NCBI RefSeq assembly: GCF_025061645.1
Contig: NZ_JANYMP010000029.1
Span: forward strand, 26,654 to 70,272
Origin: Umezawaea endophytica
Lineage (GTDB): Bacteria; Actinomycetota; Actinomycetes; Mycobacteriales; Pseudonocardiaceae
DNA: 43,619 nucleotides
Reading direction: 5' to 3'
This document shows positions 1 through 39,910 of the stretch, in pieces. Position numbers and translations under genes: made by a program. How positions within the stretch are numbered: position 1 is the stretch's first letter; every line of letters starts with the position of its first letter. The notes beneath the pieces were generated by a model. The model was not told the DNA's origin. It ran no database searches and was given only the letters and a program-made list of their open reading frames with translations.

Positions 1-10
1 GTGCCGGGTC

Positions 11-32
11 GGGGCCCCCCCCCCCACCCCCC
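11..32. repeat. Poly-C/poly-G tract just past the thioesterase gene
   Basis: Positions 11-14 are four G, 15-25 are eleven C, 26 is A and 27-32 are six C on the plus strand. On the transcribed (minus) strand this is a broken run of G starting 11 bases after the gene C stop codon. It has no U-tract and no convincing stem, so it does not look like a classic intrinsic terminator. G-quadruplex formation or a sequencing or assembly artefact at a contig edge are both possible. Nothing else is recognisable in positions 1-43. Confidence 0.6.
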
Positions 33-43
33 TTCCCGTCGTG

Positions 44-3000
44 TCAGCGGGCGCGGGCCGCCGCGCCGGTACCGATCCTCGTCAGCCAGTCCTCCATCAC
101 CCGCGCGGTGACCGAGGAGTCCTCCTGCGCCAGCGAGAAGTGGTTGGCGTCGATGGTGACGACGTCGTCCGCGGGCACCAGCTCCTCCTGCTGCTCGTGC
201 GTCGACGCGGCGTCGGCGGAGTCGAACAGCGGTTTGCCGCACCGGACCAGCAGCTTGGGGGCCGTGGTCGGCTCGGCGTGCAAGCCGGACATCCGGTTGA
301 GGTAGTGCGCCATCGCGGACAGCCTGGTGCTGTCCACGGTGGACGTGGACGCCGACTCGTCGCCGATGTAGGTCTTGGCCAGCATCCGGTAGTCGGTGCT
401 CTCCTCACGGCCGTGCCGCACGCTCAGGGTGTCCAGCATGATGACGCCCTCGGCGCGCACCCCCCACATGCTCTCCAGCAGGCCCGCCGCCGCGAGCGCG
501 ATCGAGCCGCCCGAGGAGTGCCCGACCAGGACGAACGGTTCGCCGTCACTGGCGTGCAGCACGCTCTCGGCCACCACCCGCGCGATGGCCTGGGCCGACG
601 CGGGCAGGCTCTCCCCGGCGCCGAACCCCGGCAGCGGCAGCGCCATGATCCGCCGGGTGCCGCCGAAGTGCGCCGCGATGCGCGCGTACTGGTGCACGCC
701 ACCGGTCATCACCGGCGCGCTGACGCAGATGAGCAGCGGCTCGGCGGCTCCCCTGGCGAGCGTCACGGGTGCGGGCAGCTCGTCGAGCTCGGCGGGCATG
801 TCGAACATCGGCCGGACGCCCGCGAGCGCCTTGAGCAGGGTCCAGCCCTCCTCCAGCTTGCCGCCGTTGACGGCGTCGAAGAAGGTCTTGCCGATGGTGT
901 CCTCCGGCGCGCCGGAGGAGGTCCCGACGGCCGAACCGCCGCTCGCGGCGAACTGCTCGCGCAGCCACCGGGCCAGCAGGCCGGGTGTCTTGTGGTCGAA
1001 GGCCACGGTGGCGGGCAACCGCATCCCGGTCGTGTCGGCGAGCTTGTTGCGCAGCTCCACCGAGATCAGCGAGTCGAAACCCGCCTCGAGGAAGTCCCGC
1101 TCCGGGTCGATCTCACTGGAGTCCGGGTGGCCGAGGACGACGGCCGAGTAGTCGACGACCAGGTCCAGGAACACCTGCTCCCGCTCGGTGGTGTCGAGGC
1201 CTCGCAGGCGGTCGCGGAGGGTGGCCGACGAGACCTCGCCCGCCGCGGCGGCAGCGCGTCGGGGAGCGCGCACCAGGTTGCGCAGCAACGGGTGTGGCGC
1301 CACCCCGCTGCGCGCGCCGGACTTCACCGCCAGTGGGATGAGCACCGGGTCAGGGCAGGCCGTCGCCTCGTCGAACAGCGCCATTCCCTGCGCGCCCGTC
1401 AACGGCACCGAGCCGGAGCTCGCCATGCGGCGGATGTCGGCCTCGCTCAACGACTCCGTCATCCCGCCGCCCTGCGCCCAGGCTCCCCAGGCCAGCGACA
1501 GCGCGGGCAGCCCCGCGGCCTGGCGGTGCACGGCCAGTGCGTCCAGTGCCGCGTTGGCCGCCGCGTAGTTGGCCTGCCCAGGGCTGCCCATCACACCGGA
1601 GAGCGAGGAGAACAGGACGAAGTCCGCGAGGTCGGCGTCCCGCGTGAGGTCGTGCAGGTGCCAAGCCGCGTCGACCTTCGGTCGCAGCACGGTGGCCAGC
1701 CTCTCGGGAGTGAGCGCGCCGATCACCCCGTCGTCCAGCACGCCCGCCGTGTGCACGACGGCGGTCAGCCGGTGCTCGGCGGGGACGGTCGCGAGCAGCT
1801 CGGCGACCGCGGCCCGGTCGGACACGTCGCAGGCCGCGATCGTGACGTCCGCCCCGTGCGCAATCAGCTCGGCCTGAAGCTCCAGGGCACCCGGCGCGTC
1901 CGGGCCGCGCGTGCCCACCAGGAGCAGCCGCCGCACGCCGCGCTCGGCGACCACGTGCCGGGCGAGCTGGGCGCCCAGCGCGCCGGTACCGCCGGTGATC
2001 AGCACGGTGCCGTCCGCCGCCCACTCGCGGGGCGTGACGTCCGGACCCGCGGAGAACCTGGCCAGCCGACCCGCGCGCACGTCGCCGCCGGTCACCACGA
2101 CCTGGGTCTCGCCTGCGGCGAGCAGGGCGGGCGCGCTCGCCACCCGCGGCCTGGACGCACCGGCGTCGTCGATGTCCATGAGCAGCAGGCGACCGGGATT
2201 CTCCGACTGGGCCCCGCGCACCAGCCCCCACACGGCGGCCGCGGCCGGGTTGCCGCCATCGGTGGCGCCCCTGGTGAGCAGCACCAGCCGGGCGTCGGCG
2301 CAGTCCTCGCGGGTCAGCCAGTCCTGGAGGAGCGCCAGCACGGACGCGGTCGCGTCGTGGACGGACTCCGGGCCACCGCCGGGCGCACCGCTCACCGGGA
2401 CCAGCACCAGCTCGGGGTCGTCGCCGCGGCCGAACACGTCACCCAGCGAGGTGCCGTAGCCGACCACCGCGCAGCCCGCCCGGACGAGGTCGGAGCTGAC
2501 CCCGAACTCGTCGGTGCCCACCACGGCCCACCGGGTCTCCGGGACCACCGCCGCGTCGACCGGGGCCCATTCGAGCCGGAACAGCGACGCCTGCCCGCCA
2601 CGGGGACCGGCCGCGGCACCGGCCGCCAGCGGGCGCAGGCCCAGTGCCTCGACCGAGACGACGGGCTGACCGGCGGAGTCCACGGCCGTGATCGACACGA
2701 CGTCGCCGCCCGCGGAGGAGAGCCTGGCCCGCAGTGCCGCGGCACCACCCGCGTGCAGGCTCACCCCCTCCCACGAGAAGGGTGCGAGCGGCCGGTCCTG
2801 TTGGCTGGAGTCCAGGAACGCCACCGACTGCACCACGGCGTCCATCAGCGCCGGGTGCAGGCCGAACATGCCCGCGTCCCGGACGTCGCCGGGCAGCGCC
2901 ACCTCGACGAACACCTCACCCGGCGCCCGCCACACGCGCCGCATCCCCTGGAACACGGGGCCGTACTCGGACCGCTCGTAGAAGCCGCCCAGCTCGGCCT

Positions 3001-6000
3001 CGACCGCGCCTTCCGGTGGCCACACGCCGATGTCGCGGCCCGCGGACGCCCCGACCGCGAGCACACCCGTCGCGAGACGGGTCCACTCGCCGTCCCCGTC
3101 CTGGGGCGTGGCCGAGATCCGGACCTGCCTGCGGCCGTCCTCGTCGCCGTCGACCTGGACCTGCACGCGCATCGCGCCCTGCCGCGGCAGCACGAGCGGC
3201 GCGGACAGGGTCAGCTCCTCGATCCGGTCGCACCCGACCTCGTCACCCGCCCGCAGGGCCAGCTCCATGAAGCCGGTGGCGGGCAGCGCCGCCTCCCCCA
3301 TGATCGTGTGGTCGGCCAGCCACGGGTGGGTTTGCAGGGACAGGCTGCCGGTGAGCACCGTGCCCTCCCCCGCGGCCAGCGTCATGCTGGCGCCCAGCAG
3401 CGGGTGTCCCACCGACGCCAGGCCCGCGCCCGTCACGTCACCGGCGCCCGCGAGGCTCTGCGGCCAGTAGCGCTGGTGCTGGAAGGCGTAGGTCGGCAGG
3501 TCGACGAGCTCCGCGCCCGTGTCGGCGAAGAACCCCTCCCAGTCGACCCGCACCCCGCGGGTGTGCAGCGACGCCAACGCCGTCATGGCCGCCTGCTCCT
3601 CGTCCCGGTCCTTGCGCAGGATCGGCACCACGGCCAAACCGGGCACGACCTCGGCGACCATCGCCGAGAGGACACCGTCCGGCCCCAACTCCAGCACCAC
3701 GTCCACGTCCATCGCCGCGACACCGTCGGCGAACCGCACCGGCTCACGCACGTGCTCAACCCAGTAGGCGGCCGTGCACAGCACCTCCGCCGTCGCGACC
3801 TCACCGGTCACGTTCGACACCACCGGGATCAACGGCTCGTGGAACGACAACGGCGCCAGAGCCGCCTCGAAATCGGCCAGCATCGGGTCCATCAACGGCG
3901 AGTGGAACGCGTGCGACACCGCCAACCGCCGGTGCTTCCAACCCCGATCCGCCACCTCGTCGGCGATTCGCTCCACCGCGGCGAGGGCCCCGGAGACCAC
4001 CACCGACGACGGCCCGTTCACCGCGGCCACCGACACCTCGCCCTCGAACCCCACCAGCAACGGCAGCACGTCGTCCTCGGACGCCGCCACCGCCAGCATC
4101 GCCCCACCCGGCGGCAGGGCCTCCATCAACCGGGCGCGAGCCGACACCAGCGCGCACGCGTCCGTCAACGACAACACCCCAGCCACATGCGCGGCCGAGA
4201 TCTCCCCCAGCGAATGCCCGGCCACCACCGTGGGACGCACACCCCACGACTCCACCAACCGGAACAACGCCACCTCGACCGCGAACAACGCGGGCTGAGC
4301 CCACCCGGTCCGGTTCAAGACCTCGGCGTCCTCACCCCACACCACGTCCCGCAGCCCATCGAACCCCTCCACCACCGCGTCGAAAGCGGCCGCGAACACC
4401 GGGAACCGGTCGTACAACCCACGACCCATCCCGAGCCGCTGAGACCCCTGACCGGAGAACACCACACCCACACGACCACGACCGACGACACCCTCGACCA
4501 CCGCGTCACCCACCAGACCCGCACGGTGGTCGAAGTGCGACCGCGCCACGGCCAGCGACAGACCCACGTCCACCGCGCTCAGCCCAGGCCGTTCAGCGAC
4601 CCACGACCGCAACCGCGTGACCTGCTCGCCGACCGCGGCGGCGGACTTGCCCGACACCATCCACGGCACCATGACGTCCGGGACCACCGCCCGGTCCCCG
4701 GACTCCACCACGGGAGCCTGCTCCAGGACCACGTGCGCGTTCGTGCCGCTCACGCCGAACGACGACACCGCCGAACGACGCGGACGGTCGACCTCCGGCC
4801 ACCCGGTGCGCTCGGTCAGCAGCTCCGCGGCACCGGCCGTCCAGTCCACGTGGGACGACGGCTCGGTCACGTGCAACGTCTCCGGCAGCACACCGTGCCG
4901 CATCGCCATGACCATCTTGATCACACCGGCCGCTCCGGCCGCGGCCTGGGTGTGCCCGATGTTCGATTTGATCGATCCCAGGCGGATCGGGAGGTCGCGG
5001 TCCTGCCCGTAGGTCGCGAGCAGGCTCTGCGCCTCGATCGGGTCACCCAGCACCGTGCCGGTGCCGTGCGCCTCGACCACGTCGACGTCGGCGGCGGACA
5101 GGCCCGCGTTCGCCAGCGCCTGGCGGATGACCCGCTGCTGCGACGGGCCGTTCGGCGCGGTGAAGCCGTTCGACGCGCCGTCCTGGTTCACCGCGGACCC
5201 GCGGATCACCGCCCACACCGGGTGGCCGTTGCGCTGTGCGTCCGCCAGCCGCTCGACGACGAACATCCCGACGCCCTCGGACCAGCCCGTGCCGTCCGCG
5301 GAGTCGGAGAAGGCCTTGCAGCGCCCGTCCGACGCGAGCGCGCCCTGCCGGGTGAAGCCGGCGAACCGGAGCGACGTGGTCATCACCGTCACGCCACCGG
5401 CCAGCGCCAGCGAGCACTCGCCCGCCCGCAACGCCTGTCCCGCGAGGTGCAGCGACACCAAGGACGAGGAGCACGCGGTGTCCACGGTGACCGCGGGCCC
5501 TTCGAGCCCGAACGTGTAGGACAGCCTGCCCGCGATCGCGCTGGCCGCGATACCGGTGCCCGCGTGGCCCTCCACGTCCTCACCGGAGGTGAGCACCAGG
5601 TTGGCGTAGTCCTGGCCGTCGGTGCCCGCGAACACCGCGGTCCGGCTGCCTCGCAACCGGGTGGGGTCGATCCCGGCCCGTTCGAACGCCTCCCACGAGG
5701 TCTCCAGCAGGAGTCGCTGCTGCGGGTCCATCGCCATCGCCTCGCGGGGCGAGATCCCGAAGAACGCGGGGTCGAAGTTCGCGACGTCGCGCAGGAACCC
5801 GCCCTGGAGCGTCGCGCTGCGGCCCGGTCCTTCCCCGGCCAGCAGGGAGAAGTCCCAGCCGCGGTCGGTCGGGAACCCCGAGATCGCCTCACCGCCGGAG
5901 GCGACGAGTTCCCACAGTTCCTCCGGTGAGGCGACCCCGCCGGGGAACCGGCAGGCCATCCCCACGATGGCGACCGGCTCGTGCCTGCCGGACTCCAGTT

Positions 6001-6079
6001 CCTCCAGGCGACGGCGGGTCTGGTGCAGATCCGCGGTGACCCACTTCAGGTAGTCGACGAGCTTCTTGTCGTCCGGCAT
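44..6079 (-). CDS. Type I modular PKS, final module KS-AT-DH-KR-ACP plus thioesterase (gene C, module 8)
   Basis: This 2011-aa protein performs the last elongation and releases the chain. Residues 1-33 are a coiled-coil docking helix containing [12 protein letters not shown] starts at 34, with active Cys203 in DTACSSS. AT has Ser623 (GHSLG) and HAFH at 723, the malonyl-CoA signature. DH has His924 in HxxxGxxxxP and Asp1080 in DAVVQ, so it looks active. KR has an intact GGTGALG cofactor loop, an LDD motif (B-type) and Tyr1505. ACP has Ser1670 in GFDSL. TE has Ser1855 (GHSSG), Asp1883 and His1980, a complete triad for macrolactonisation or hydrolysis. Together these predict a C2=C3 alkene next to the released carboxyl. 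I chose the ATG at 6079 because AAGGAAGG lies 10 bases upstream and the docking domain begins there; an in-frame TTG at 6109 has no such support. A segment at about 3640-4780 has different codon use. Confidence 0.97.
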   Translation of the reverse strand: MPDDKKLVDYLKWVTADLHQTRRRLEELESGRHEPVAIVGMACRFPGGVASPEELWELVASGGEAISGFPTDRGWDFSLLAGEGPGRSATLQGGFLRDVANFDPAFFGISPREAMAMDPQQRLLLETSWEAFERAGIDPTRLRGSRTAVFAGTDGQDYANLVLTSGEDVEGHAGTGIAASAIAGRLSYTFGLEGPAVTVDTACSSSLVSLHLAGQALRAGECSLALAGGVTVMTTSLRFAGFTRQGALASDGRCKAFSDSADGTGWSEGVGMFVVERLADAQRNGHPVWAVIRGSAVNQDGASNGFTAPNGPSQQRVIRQALANAGLSAADVDVVEAHGTGTVLGDPIEAQSLLATYGQDRDLPIRLGSIKSNIGHTQAAAGAAGVIKMVMAMRHGVLPETLHVTEPSSHVDWTAGAAELLTERTGWPEVDRPRRSAVSSFGVSGTNAHVVLEQAPVVESGDRAVVPDVMVPWMVSGKSAAAVGEQVTRLRSWVAERPGLSAVDVGLSLAVARSHFDHRAGLVGDAVVEGVVGRGRVGVVFSGQGSQRLGMGRGLYDRFPVFAAAFDAVVEGFDGLRDVVWGEDAEVLNRTGWAQPALFAVEVALFRLVESWGVRPTVVAGHSLGEISAAHVAGVLSLTDACALVSARARLMEALPPGGAMLAVAASEDDVLPLLVGFEGEVSVAAVNGPSSVVVSGALAAVERIADEVADRGWKHRRLAVSHAFHSPLMDPMLADFEAALAPLSFHEPLIPVVSNVTGEVATAEVLCTAAYWVEHVREPVRFADGVAAMDVDVVLELGPDGVLSAMVAEVVPGLAVVPILRKDRDEEQAAMTALASLHTRGVRVDWEGFFADTGAELVDLPTYAFQHQRYWPQSLAGAGDVTGAGLASVGHPLLGASMTLAAGEGTVLTGSLSLQTHPWLADHTIMGEAALPATGFMELALRAGDEVGCDRIEELTLSAPLVLPRQGAMRVQVQVDGDEDGRRQVRISATPQDGDGEWTRLATGVLAVGASAGRDIGVWPPEGAVEAELGGFYERSEYGPVFQGMRRVWRAPGEVFVEVALPGDVRDAGMFGLHPALMDAVVQSVAFLDSSQQDRPLAPFSWEGVSLHAGGAAALRARLSSAGGDVVSITAVDSAGQPVVSVEALGLRPLAAGAAAGPRGGQASLFRLEWAPVDAAVVPETRWAVVGTDEFGVSSDLVRAGCAVVGYGTSLGDVFGRGDDPELVLVPVSGAPGGGPESVHDATASVLALLQDWLTREDCADARLVLLTRGATDGGNPAAAAVWGLVRGAQSENPGRLLLMDIDDAGASRPRVASAPALLAAGETQVVVTGGDVRAGRLARFSAGPDVTPREWAADGTVLITGGTGALGAQLARHVVAERGVRRLLLVGTRGPDAPGALELQAELIAHGADVTIAACDVSDRAAVAELLATVPAEHRLTAVVHTAGVLDDGVIGALTPERLATVLRPKVDAAWHLHDLTRDADLADFVLFSSLSGVMGSPGQANYAAANAALDALAVHRQAAGLPALSLAWGAWAQGGGMTESLSEADIRRMASSGSVPLTGAQGMALFDEATACPDPVLIPLAVKSGARSGVAPHPLLRNLVRAPRRAAAAAGEVSSATLRDRLRGLDTTEREQVFLDLVVDYSAVVLGHPDSSEIDPERDFLEAGFDSLISVELRNKLADTTGMRLPATVAFDHKTPGLLARWLREQFAASGGSAVGTSSGAPEDTIGKTFFDAVNGGKLEEGWTLLKALAGVRPMFDMPAELDELPAPVTLARGAAEPLLICVSAPVMTGGVHQYARIAAHFGGTRRIMALPLPGFGAGESLPASAQAIARVVAESVLHASDGEPFVLVGHSSGGSIALAAAGLLESMWGVRAEGVIMLDTLSVRHGREESTDYRMLAKTYIGDESASTSTVDSTRLSAMAHYLNRMSGLHAEPTTAPKLLVRCGKPLFDSADAASTHEQQEELVPADDVVTIDANHFSLAQEDSSVTARVMEDWLTRIGTGAAARAR
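3640..4780 (-). other. Codon-use island covering the AT of module 8
   Basis: On the coding strand this stretch repeatedly uses GTG, TTG, GGT, GGG and CAT, whereas the flanking KS8 and DH8 prefer C-ending codons. It begins near the end of the AT-DH linker and runs through AT8 into the KS-AT linker. The edges are judged by eye and uncertain by 50-100 bases. The simplest reading is that the AT block was acquired or converted from another PKS lineage. Confidence 0.5.
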
Positions 6080-6118
6080 CGTGCGTACACCTTCCTTCTC
6101 AAGGGACAAGTCGCCGGG
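6080..6118 (-). promoter_or_regulatory. B-C intergenic spacer with ribosome binding site
   Basis: The 39-bp gap between the gene B stop (TGA, 6121-6119) and the gene C start carries a purine-rich AAGGAAGG on the minus strand at 6097-6090. It sits 10 bases before the ATG at 6079. No terminator or promoter is visible, so B and C are probably co-transcribed. Confidence 0.7.
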
Positions 6119-9100
6119 TCACCGCCGGCCGGAACGGCCTAGTTCGTTGTCGATGAAGGCGAAGATCTCGTCCTCGCTCGCCGAGGAGATCCGTTCGGAG
6201 ACCTCCACCTCGCCGGGTTCGTCGCCCGGCCCGCTCCACTGGGCGAGCAGCCGCCGAAGCCTCGTGACCACGCCGGTCCTGGTGACGTCGTCGAGCGCGG
6301 CCACGGCCGTCGACCTCTCCAGCCGGTCGAGGTCCGCCAGCGGGTCGGGCTTGCCTCCACCATCCACATCGGACATCAGCTCGGCGAGCAGGTGCTCGGC
6401 CAGCGCCGTGGGGGTCGGGTAGTCGAACACGAGGGTGGCCGACATGCGCAGCCCGGTGGCGTCCGCGACGCGGTTGCGCAGCTCGACCGCGGTGAGCGAG
6501 TCGAAGCCCAGTTCCCGGAACTCCCGGTCCACGCCGATCGAGTCCGGTGACGGGTGCGCGAGGACCGCCGCGACCTCCGTGCGGACGAGGTCCACGAGCC
6601 GGGTGTGCCGCGCGTGCGCGTCCAGACCGGCCAACTGCGCGCTGATCGGGACGACCGGCACCACCGCGTCGGCGGCCGTGCGCCGGGCGCCGCGGACGAG
6701 GCCGCGCAGCACCGGGTGGGCGACGGCGCCGGTGCGCGCGCCGGACGTGTTGACGGCCAACGGGACCAGCACCGGTTCGGTCGACGACGTGGCCGCGTCG
6801 AACAGCGCCATGCCCTGGTCGACGGTCAGCGGAGCGGATCCGGACCGGCTCATCCGGCGGATGTCGGCGTCGCTGAGCGTGCCGGTCATCCCGCCCTCCT
6901 GCGCCCAGGCGCCCCAGGCCAGCGACAGCGCGGGCGTGCCCGACCGCCGCCGGTGCCGCGCCAGTGCGTCCATGGCGGAGTTGGCCGCGGCGTAGTTGCC
7001 CTGCCCGGCACTCCCGGTCAAACCGGCCGTGGAGGAGAACAGCACGAACGCGGCGAGGTCACCGGTCAGCTCGTGCAGGTGCCACGCGGCGTCGATCTTG
7101 GGGCGCAGCACGGCCGTCAGGCGGTCCGGTGTCAGCGAGTCGACGACACCGTCGTCGAGCACACCCGCGGTGTGGACGACCGCCGTCAACGGGTGCTCGG
7201 CCGGTACTCCGGCCAGCAGCCGGGCCACCGCGTCGCGGTCGGCGACGTCGCAGGCGGTGATGGTGACCTCAGCCCCGAGTGCGGTCAGCTCGGCCTTGAG
7301 CGCGGTCGCACCGGGCGCGTCGGGGCCCCGCCTGCTGACGAGCAGCAGGTTGCGCGCGCCGCGGTCGGCGACCAGGTGGCGGGCCAGGTGCGCGCCGAGG
7401 CCGCCGGTGCCGCCGGTGACGAGCACGGTGCCGTGCGGGTCCCACTCCGGTGCGGTCGTGGCGTCCGCGGTGAACCGCTCCAGCCTGCCGACCCGGATCG
7501 TCCCGTCGGTCACCAGTGCCTGGTTCTCCCCCGCCGCGAACAGCGCGGGCACGGCCGCCAGCGCGGCCTTCCAGTCGTCGGCGTCGTCCACGTCCAGCAG
7601 CAGGAACCGGCCGGGGTGCTCCACCTGGGCCGACCGCACCAGGCCCCACACGGCCGCGGCGGCCACGTCCTGCCCGCCCACCGCGCCACTGGTCACGAAG
7701 ACCAGCCGCAGGTCCGTGCACGGCTCGGCGAGCGACTGCCGCAGCACGTCGAGTGCCCACGAGGTCTGCTCGTGCACCGCGCCCAGACCGGTCCGCTCAG
7801 CGGTCGGCAGGCAGACGAGCACCAGCTCCGGGTCGACCCTGGAGTCGACCACGCCCTCCAGCGTGTCGCCCTTGCCCACCAGCGAACGCAGGCTCCCGGT
7901 CAGGCCGAGGGCGTCCTCGCCGAGGACGGCCCAGCGGATCTCCGGCGTCGGGACGGGCGCGAACGGGGTCCAGTCCAGCCGGAAGAGCCAGTCCGACTCC
8001 CGGCCCGGCCGTGCCGCCCCCTCACCGGACGAGGCCCTGAGCACGAGGTTGTCCACCGACACCACCGGCTGACCCGCGCCGTCGACGGCCGTGATCGACA
8101 CCGCGTCGGTGCCGGTCCGGGTGAGCCGGACCCGCAGCGCGGTGGCACCGGTCGCGTGCAGGGACACGCCTTCCCACACGAACGGCAGCACCCCGTGGCC
8201 CGGCTCGTCGGAGTCGAGGTAGCCGACCGAGTGCAGCACCGCGTCCAGCAGCGCCGGGTGCACGCCGAAGTGCTCCGCGTCGCGCGCCTGCGCGGGCAGG
8301 GCCACCTCGACGTGGATCCCGTCGTCGTCGCGCCACACGCCGTGCAGGCCCTGGAACAGCGGCCCGTAGTCGGAACGCCCGTAGAACCCGGCCACGTCCA
8401 CCTCGGTGGCGTTCGCGGGCGGCCACGCGCCGGTGGGAGCGGCGACCGCGGCGGGGGCACCGGGAACGAGGTACCCGGACGCGTGGCGGGTCCACCGGTC
8501 GCCGACCCGTTCGGGATCGCCCGCGTAGACACCCAGCTCACGGCGTCCGGAGTCGTCCGGGACACCGACCCTGACCTGGACCACCACCGCGGCGCGGTCG
8601 GGCAGTTCCAGGGGCGCCGAGATGGTGAGCTCCTCCACCCGGTCGCAGCCGACCTCGTCGCCCGCGCGCAGGGCGAGCTCGACGAACCCGGTGCCGGGGA
8701 ACAGCACGCGGCCGCCGACGGTGTGGTCGGCCAGCCAGGGGTGGGTCCGCAACGACCACCGGCCGGTCAGCACCGTCCCCTCGCCGTCGGCGAGCTCGAC
8801 CGCCGCGCCCAGCAGCGGGTGGCGCACCGCCCCCAGCCCCGCGCCCGTGACGTCACCGGAGGCCGCGCCCGCGGCGTCCGGCCAGTACCGCTCGTGCTGG
8901 AACGCGTAGGTCGGCAGGTCGACCGTCCGGGCGCCGGTCCCGGCGTAGAAGCCCGCCCAGTCCAGCGGTACGCCCAGCGAGTGGAGCACGCCCAGCGCGG
9001 TGACCGCGGTGATGTGCTCCTCGCGCCCCTTGCGCAGCAACGGAACAGCGGTGACGGACTGGCCGCGGACCTCCTGCGCCATGGCGGACAGGACGCCGTC

Positions 9101-11515
9101 CGGCCCCAGTTCCAGCAGGACGTCCACGTCCATGGCGGCGACACCGTCGGCGAACCGCACGGGTCGGCGCACGTGCTCCACCCAGTACCCGGCGGAGAAC
9201 GTGTCGGGTCCGGCGAGCGCGCCGGTCACGTTGGACACCACCGGGATCGCCGGGGCGTGCGAGGCGATCCCGGTGGTGGCCTCGGCGAGGCCCGCCAGCA
9301 CGGGATCCATGAGGGGCGAGTGGAAGGCGTGCGACACGGGCAGTCGCTTGGTCCGCACGCCGCGGTCCGCCAGCCGACCGGCGATCCGCTCGACGACGTC
9401 CCGCACACCGGCGACCACGACCGCCGACGGGCCGTTCACCGCGGCGAGGGACACCTCGTCCTCGTGTCCTTCCAGCAGCGGCAGCACGTCAGACTCGGCC
9501 GCCGCGACGGCGAGCATCGCCCCTCCGGGCGGCAAGGCCTGCATCGACCGGGCGCGGATCGTCACCAGGGCGCACGCGTCCCGCAGCGACAGCACCCCGG
9601 CGACGTGGGCGGCGGTGATCTCGCCCAGCGAGTGCCCGGCCACCACCTCCGGGCGCACGCCCCAGGACTCCACCAACCGGTACATCGCGACCCCGACGGC
9701 GAACAGCGCGGGCTGGGCCCACCCGGTCCGGTCCAGTTCCTCGGCGTCCTCGCCCCACATCACGTCCAGCAGCGGGCTGTCCAGCCACCGGTCGAGCTCG
9801 GGGACGACCTCGTCGAGCGCTTTCGCGAACACCGGGAACCGGTCGTGCAGGTCCCGGCCCATCCCCAACCGCTGGGAACCCTGGCCGGTGAACACGACCC
9901 CGACCCGGCCGCGGCCCGCGACGCCCTCGACCACCGCGTCGCCGATCATCGCCAGGCGGTGCTCGAAGTGCGACCGCGTGGAGGCCAGGGACCACCCCAC
10001 GTCCACGCGGTCCGCGTCCGGCCGCTCGTCGGCCCAGGACCGCAGCCGGTCGGCCTGGTCTCGAACCGCGGCGGCGGACCGGCCCGACAGCACCCACGGC
10101 ACCGCGTGGCGGCACCCGTCCCCCGTCTCGGGCGCGGGGGCGTCCGGGGCCTGTTCGAGGATGACGTGGGCGTTCGTGCCGCTGATGCCGAACGACGACA
10201 CGGCCGACCGGCGCGGCCGATCCACCTCGGGCCACGGCGCCTGCTCCGTCAGCAACTCCACCGCACCCGCCGACCAGTCCACATGAGACGACCGCTCGGT
10301 CACGTGCAACGTCCTGGGCACCACACCCCGACGCATCGCCATCACCATCTTGATCACACCCGCCACACCAGCCGCCGCCTGCGCATGACCGATGTTCGAC
10401 TTCACCGACCCCAACAACACCGGACGCTCCCGACCCTGCCCATACGTCGCCAACAACGCCTGCGCCTCGATCGGATCACCCAGCCTCGTACCCGTGCCGT
10501 GCGCCTCCACGACGTCCACATCGGACGGTTCGAGACGGGCGTTGGCCAGTGCCTGGCGGATCACCCGCTGCTGCGACGGCCCGCTCGGCGCGGTGAAGCC
10601 GTTGGACGCGCCGTCCTGGTTCACCGCGGAGCCCCGCAGCACCCCGAGCACGCGGTGGCCGTTGCGCTCGGCGTCCGACAGTCGCTCCAGCAGCAGCATC
10701 CCGACGCCCTCGGACCAGCCCGTGCCGTCCGCGGTGTCGGAGAACGCCTTGCACCGGCCGTCCGGTGCGAGGCCGCCCTGGCGGGAGAACTCGACCAGCG
10801 CGCCGGGGGTGGACATCACGTTGACGCCGCCCACCAGCGCCAGCGAGCACTCGTCGGCCCGCAGCGCCTGCGCCGCGAGGTGCATCGACACCAACGACGA
10901 CGAGCACGCGGTGTCCACGGTGACCGCCGGGCCTTCGAGCCCGAACGTGTAGGACAGCCTGCCGCTGGCCGCGCTGGCCGCGATGCCGGTGCCCACCTCG
11001 GCCGCGGCCTCGGAGGCCGCCTTGACCACCAGGTAGGCGTAGTCCTGGCCGTTGGTGCCGACGAACACACCGGTCCGGCTGCCCCGCAACGAGGCGGGGT
11101 CAACGCCCGCCCGCTCGAACGCCTCCCACGACACCTCCAGCAGCAGGCGCTGCTGGGGGTCCATGCCGACGGCCTCCCGCGGCGAGATGCCGAAGAAACC
11201 GGCGTCGAAGTGATCGGCGCCCGCCAGGAACCCACCGCGCAGCGTGGCACTGCTGCCGCCGCCGTCACCCGCGAGCGAGTCGATGTCCCAGCCGCGGTCG
11301 TCCGGGAAGGGCACGATGCCCTCCCCGCCCGCGGCGACCAGGTCCCACAGGTCCTCCGGTGAGGCGACCCCGCCGGGGAAGCGGCACGCCATGCCGATGA
11401 TCGCGACCGGCTCGGTGGCGGCGGCCACGAGCCGACGGTTCTGCCGTCGCAGCCGGTCCGTCTCCTTCACGGCCGTGCGCAGTGCTTGGACAACCTGGTC
11501 GTCCGGCGTCGTCAT
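6119..11515 (-). CDS. Type I modular PKS, single module KS-AT-DH-KR-ACP (gene B, module 7)
   Basis: This 1798-aa protein adds and dehydrates one malonate unit. Residues 1-34 are a docking helix of the [19 protein letters not shown] type. KS starts at 35 with active Cys204. AT has Ser629 (GHSLG) and HAFH at 729 (malonyl). DH has His931 in HxxxGxxxxP and Asp1091 in DAVLH. KR has GGTGGLG, LDD (B-type) and Tyr1508. ACP has Ser1673 (GFDSL). The C-terminus, about residues 1715-1798, is a docking tail ending in [13 protein letters not shown]-type KR plus active DH predicts a trans C4=C5 alkene. I prefer the ATG at 11515 because GGAG lies six bases upstream. An ATG at 11527 overlaps the gene A stop by one base (TGATG) and would add MEQT. 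A tract at 10221-10527 in the KS is nearly identical to module 6. Confidence 0.96.
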   Translation of the reverse strand: MTTPDDQVVQALRTAVKETDRLRRQNRRLVAAATEPVAIIGMACRFPGGVASPEDLWDLVAAGGEGIVPFPDDRGWDIDSLAGDGGGSSATLRGGFLAGADHFDAGFFGISPREAVGMDPQQRLLLEVSWEAFERAGVDPASLRGSRTGVFVGTNGQDYAYLVVKAASEAAAEVGTGIAASAASGRLSYTFGLEGPAVTVDTACSSSLVSMHLAAQALRADECSLALVGGVNVMSTPGALVEFSRQGGLAPDGRCKAFSDTADGTGWSEGVGMLLLERLSDAERNGHRVLGVLRGSAVNQDGASNGFTAPSGPSQQRVIRQALANARLEPSDVDVVEAHGTGTRLGDPIEAQALLATYGQGRERPVLLGSVKSNIGHAQAAAGVAGVIKMVMAMRRGVVPRTLHVTERSSHVDWSAGAVELLTEQAPWPEVDRPRRSAVSSFGISGTNAHVILEQAPDAPAPETGDGCRHAVPWVLSGRSAAAVRDQADRLRSWADERPDADRVDVGWSLASTRSHFEHRLAMIGDAVVEGVAGRGRVGVVFTGQGSQRLGMGRDLHDRFPVFAKALDEVVPELDRWLDSPLLDVMWGEDAEELDRTGWAQPALFAVGVAMYRLVESWGVRPEVVAGHSLGEITAAHVAGVLSLRDACALVTIRARSMQALPPGGAMLAVAAAESDVLPLLEGHEDEVSLAAVNGPSAVVVAGVRDVVERIAGRLADRGVRTKRLPVSHAFHSPLMDPVLAGLAEATTGIASHAPAIPVVSNVTGALAGPDTFSAGYWVEHVRRPVRFADGVAAMDVDVLLELGPDGVLSAMAQEVRGQSVTAVPLLRKGREEHITAVTALGVLHSLGVPLDWAGFYAGTGARTVDLPTYAFQHERYWPDAAGAASGDVTGAGLGAVRHPLLGAAVELADGEGTVLTGRWSLRTHPWLADHTVGGRVLFPGTGFVELALRAGDEVGCDRVEELTISAPLELPDRAAVVVQVRVGVPDDSGRRELGVYAGDPERVGDRWTRHASGYLVPGAPAAVAAPTGAWPPANATEVDVAGFYGRSDYGPLFQGLHGVWRDDDGIHVEVALPAQARDAEHFGVHPALLDAVLHSVGYLDSDEPGHGVLPFVWEGVSLHATGATALRVRLTRTGTDAVSITAVDGAGQPVVSVDNLVLRASSGEGAARPGRESDWLFRLDWTPFAPVPTPEIRWAVLGEDALGLTGSLRSLVGKGDTLEGVVDSRVDPELVLVCLPTAERTGLGAVHEQTSWALDVLRQSLAEPCTDLRLVFVTSGAVGGQDVAAAAVWGLVRSAQVEHPGRFLLLDVDDADDWKAALAAVPALFAAGENQALVTDGTIRVGRLERFTADATTAPEWDPHGTVLVTGGTGGLGAHLARHLVADRGARNLLLVSRRGPDAPGATALKAELTALGAEVTITACDVADRDAVARLLAGVPAEHPLTAVVHTAGVLDDGVVDSLTPDRLTAVLRPKIDAAWHLHELTGDLAAFVLFSSTAGLTGSAGQGNYAAANSAMDALARHRRRSGTPALSLAWGAWAQEGGMTGTLSDADIRRMSRSGSAPLTVDQGMALFDAATSSTEPVLVPLAVNTSGARTGAVAHPVLRGLVRGARRTAADAVVPVVPISAQLAGLDAHARHTRLVDLVRTEVAAVLAHPSPDSIGVDREFRELGFDSLTAVELRNRVADATGLRMSATLVFDYPTPTALAEHLLAELMSDVDGGGKPDPLADLDRLERSTAVAALDDVTRTGVVTRLRRLLAQWSGPGDEPGEVEVSERISSASEDEIFAFIDNELGRSGRR
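10221..10527 (-). repeat. KS tract nearly identical to 15059-15365 (copy in module 7)
   Basis: This 307-bp segment encodes the C-terminal part of the KS7 catalytic region, including the EAHGTGT and KSNIGH motifs. It aligns without gaps to 15059-15365 in KS6. I count five differences, at 10240, 10385, 10453, 10456 and 10485. Identity stops abruptly at the 3' plus-strand edge, where the sequence after the shared tcggac-g differs. On the coding strand the tract is rich in GTG, TTG and GGT, unlike its flanks. Confidence 0.85.
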
Positions 11516-11526
11516 GGTCTGCTCCA

Positions 11527-11529
<3 letters not shown>
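11515..11529 (-). promoter_or_regulatory. A-B junction: TGATG stop/start overlap and GGAG ribosome site
   Basis: The gene A stop TGA (11529-11527) shares its A with an ATG (11527-11525). A GGAG (11525-11522) then precedes a second in-frame ATG (11515) by six bases. Either start gives tight translational coupling of B to A. The GGAG favours the second. Confidence 0.75.
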
Positions 11530-39714
<28,185 letters not shown>

Positions 39715-39811
39715 AGCTCTGTTCAACCCATCTCGACAGGCGGGGCGCGAAACATCCGGAACACCGCCGGAAACCTGGCGGACGCCAACGGGAAGTGTCA
39801 TCGGGCCCCGC

Positions 39812-39876
39812 CCGGTAAATCCCTAGTCTTCGCCCCGGCACCCGCCCGGCACCCCGGAAGACTAGGGATTTACCGG
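39812..39876. promoter_or_regulatory. Perfect 20-bp inverted repeat, putative paired PAS-LuxR (PimM-type) operators
   Basis: The arms at 39812-39831 and 39857-39876 are exact reverse complements, separated by 25 bases. Read outward, each arm contains CTAGGGATTTACCGG. Against the PimM consensus as I recall it (CTVGGGAWWTCCCBAG), the exporter-facing copy matches 13 of 16 positions and the PKS-facing copy 14 of 16. Each gene thus has one identical copy in the same orientation relative to it, 46 bp before the exporter start and 97 bp before the PKS start. The repeat is certain; the regulator type is an inference from motif resemblance, and no regulator gene is in the window. Confidence 0.65.
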
Positions 39877-39910
39877 TCGACGGCCGACTTGACTGGGCCG
39901 GACCCGTACC

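Noticed and set aside
41-5929. Very long plus-strand open frames opposite the PKS genes, including 41-5929, 6554-11362, 11482-16137, 16249-28050 and 28369-36162
   Set aside because: They are antisense shadows expected in very GC-rich coding DNA. Their translations are low-complexity Arg/Gly/His/Gln-rich with no domain motifs, while the minus strand encodes complete PKS domains.
6080-6109. TTG at 6109 as the start of gene C
   Set aside because: It adds ten residues with no docking homology and would overlap the ribosome site; the ATG at 6079 has AAGGAAGG upstream and begins the docking helix.
39715-39801. ATG at 39801 as the start of gene A
   Set aside because: It has no ribosome site, adds 29 residues unlike any docking domain, and would extend to within 11 bp of the inverted repeat.
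39812-39876. The intergenic inverted repeat as a bidirectional terminator or a mobile element end
   Set aside because: It lies upstream of both genes, has no U-tract, is only 65 bp long and has no transposase or target-site duplication nearby.
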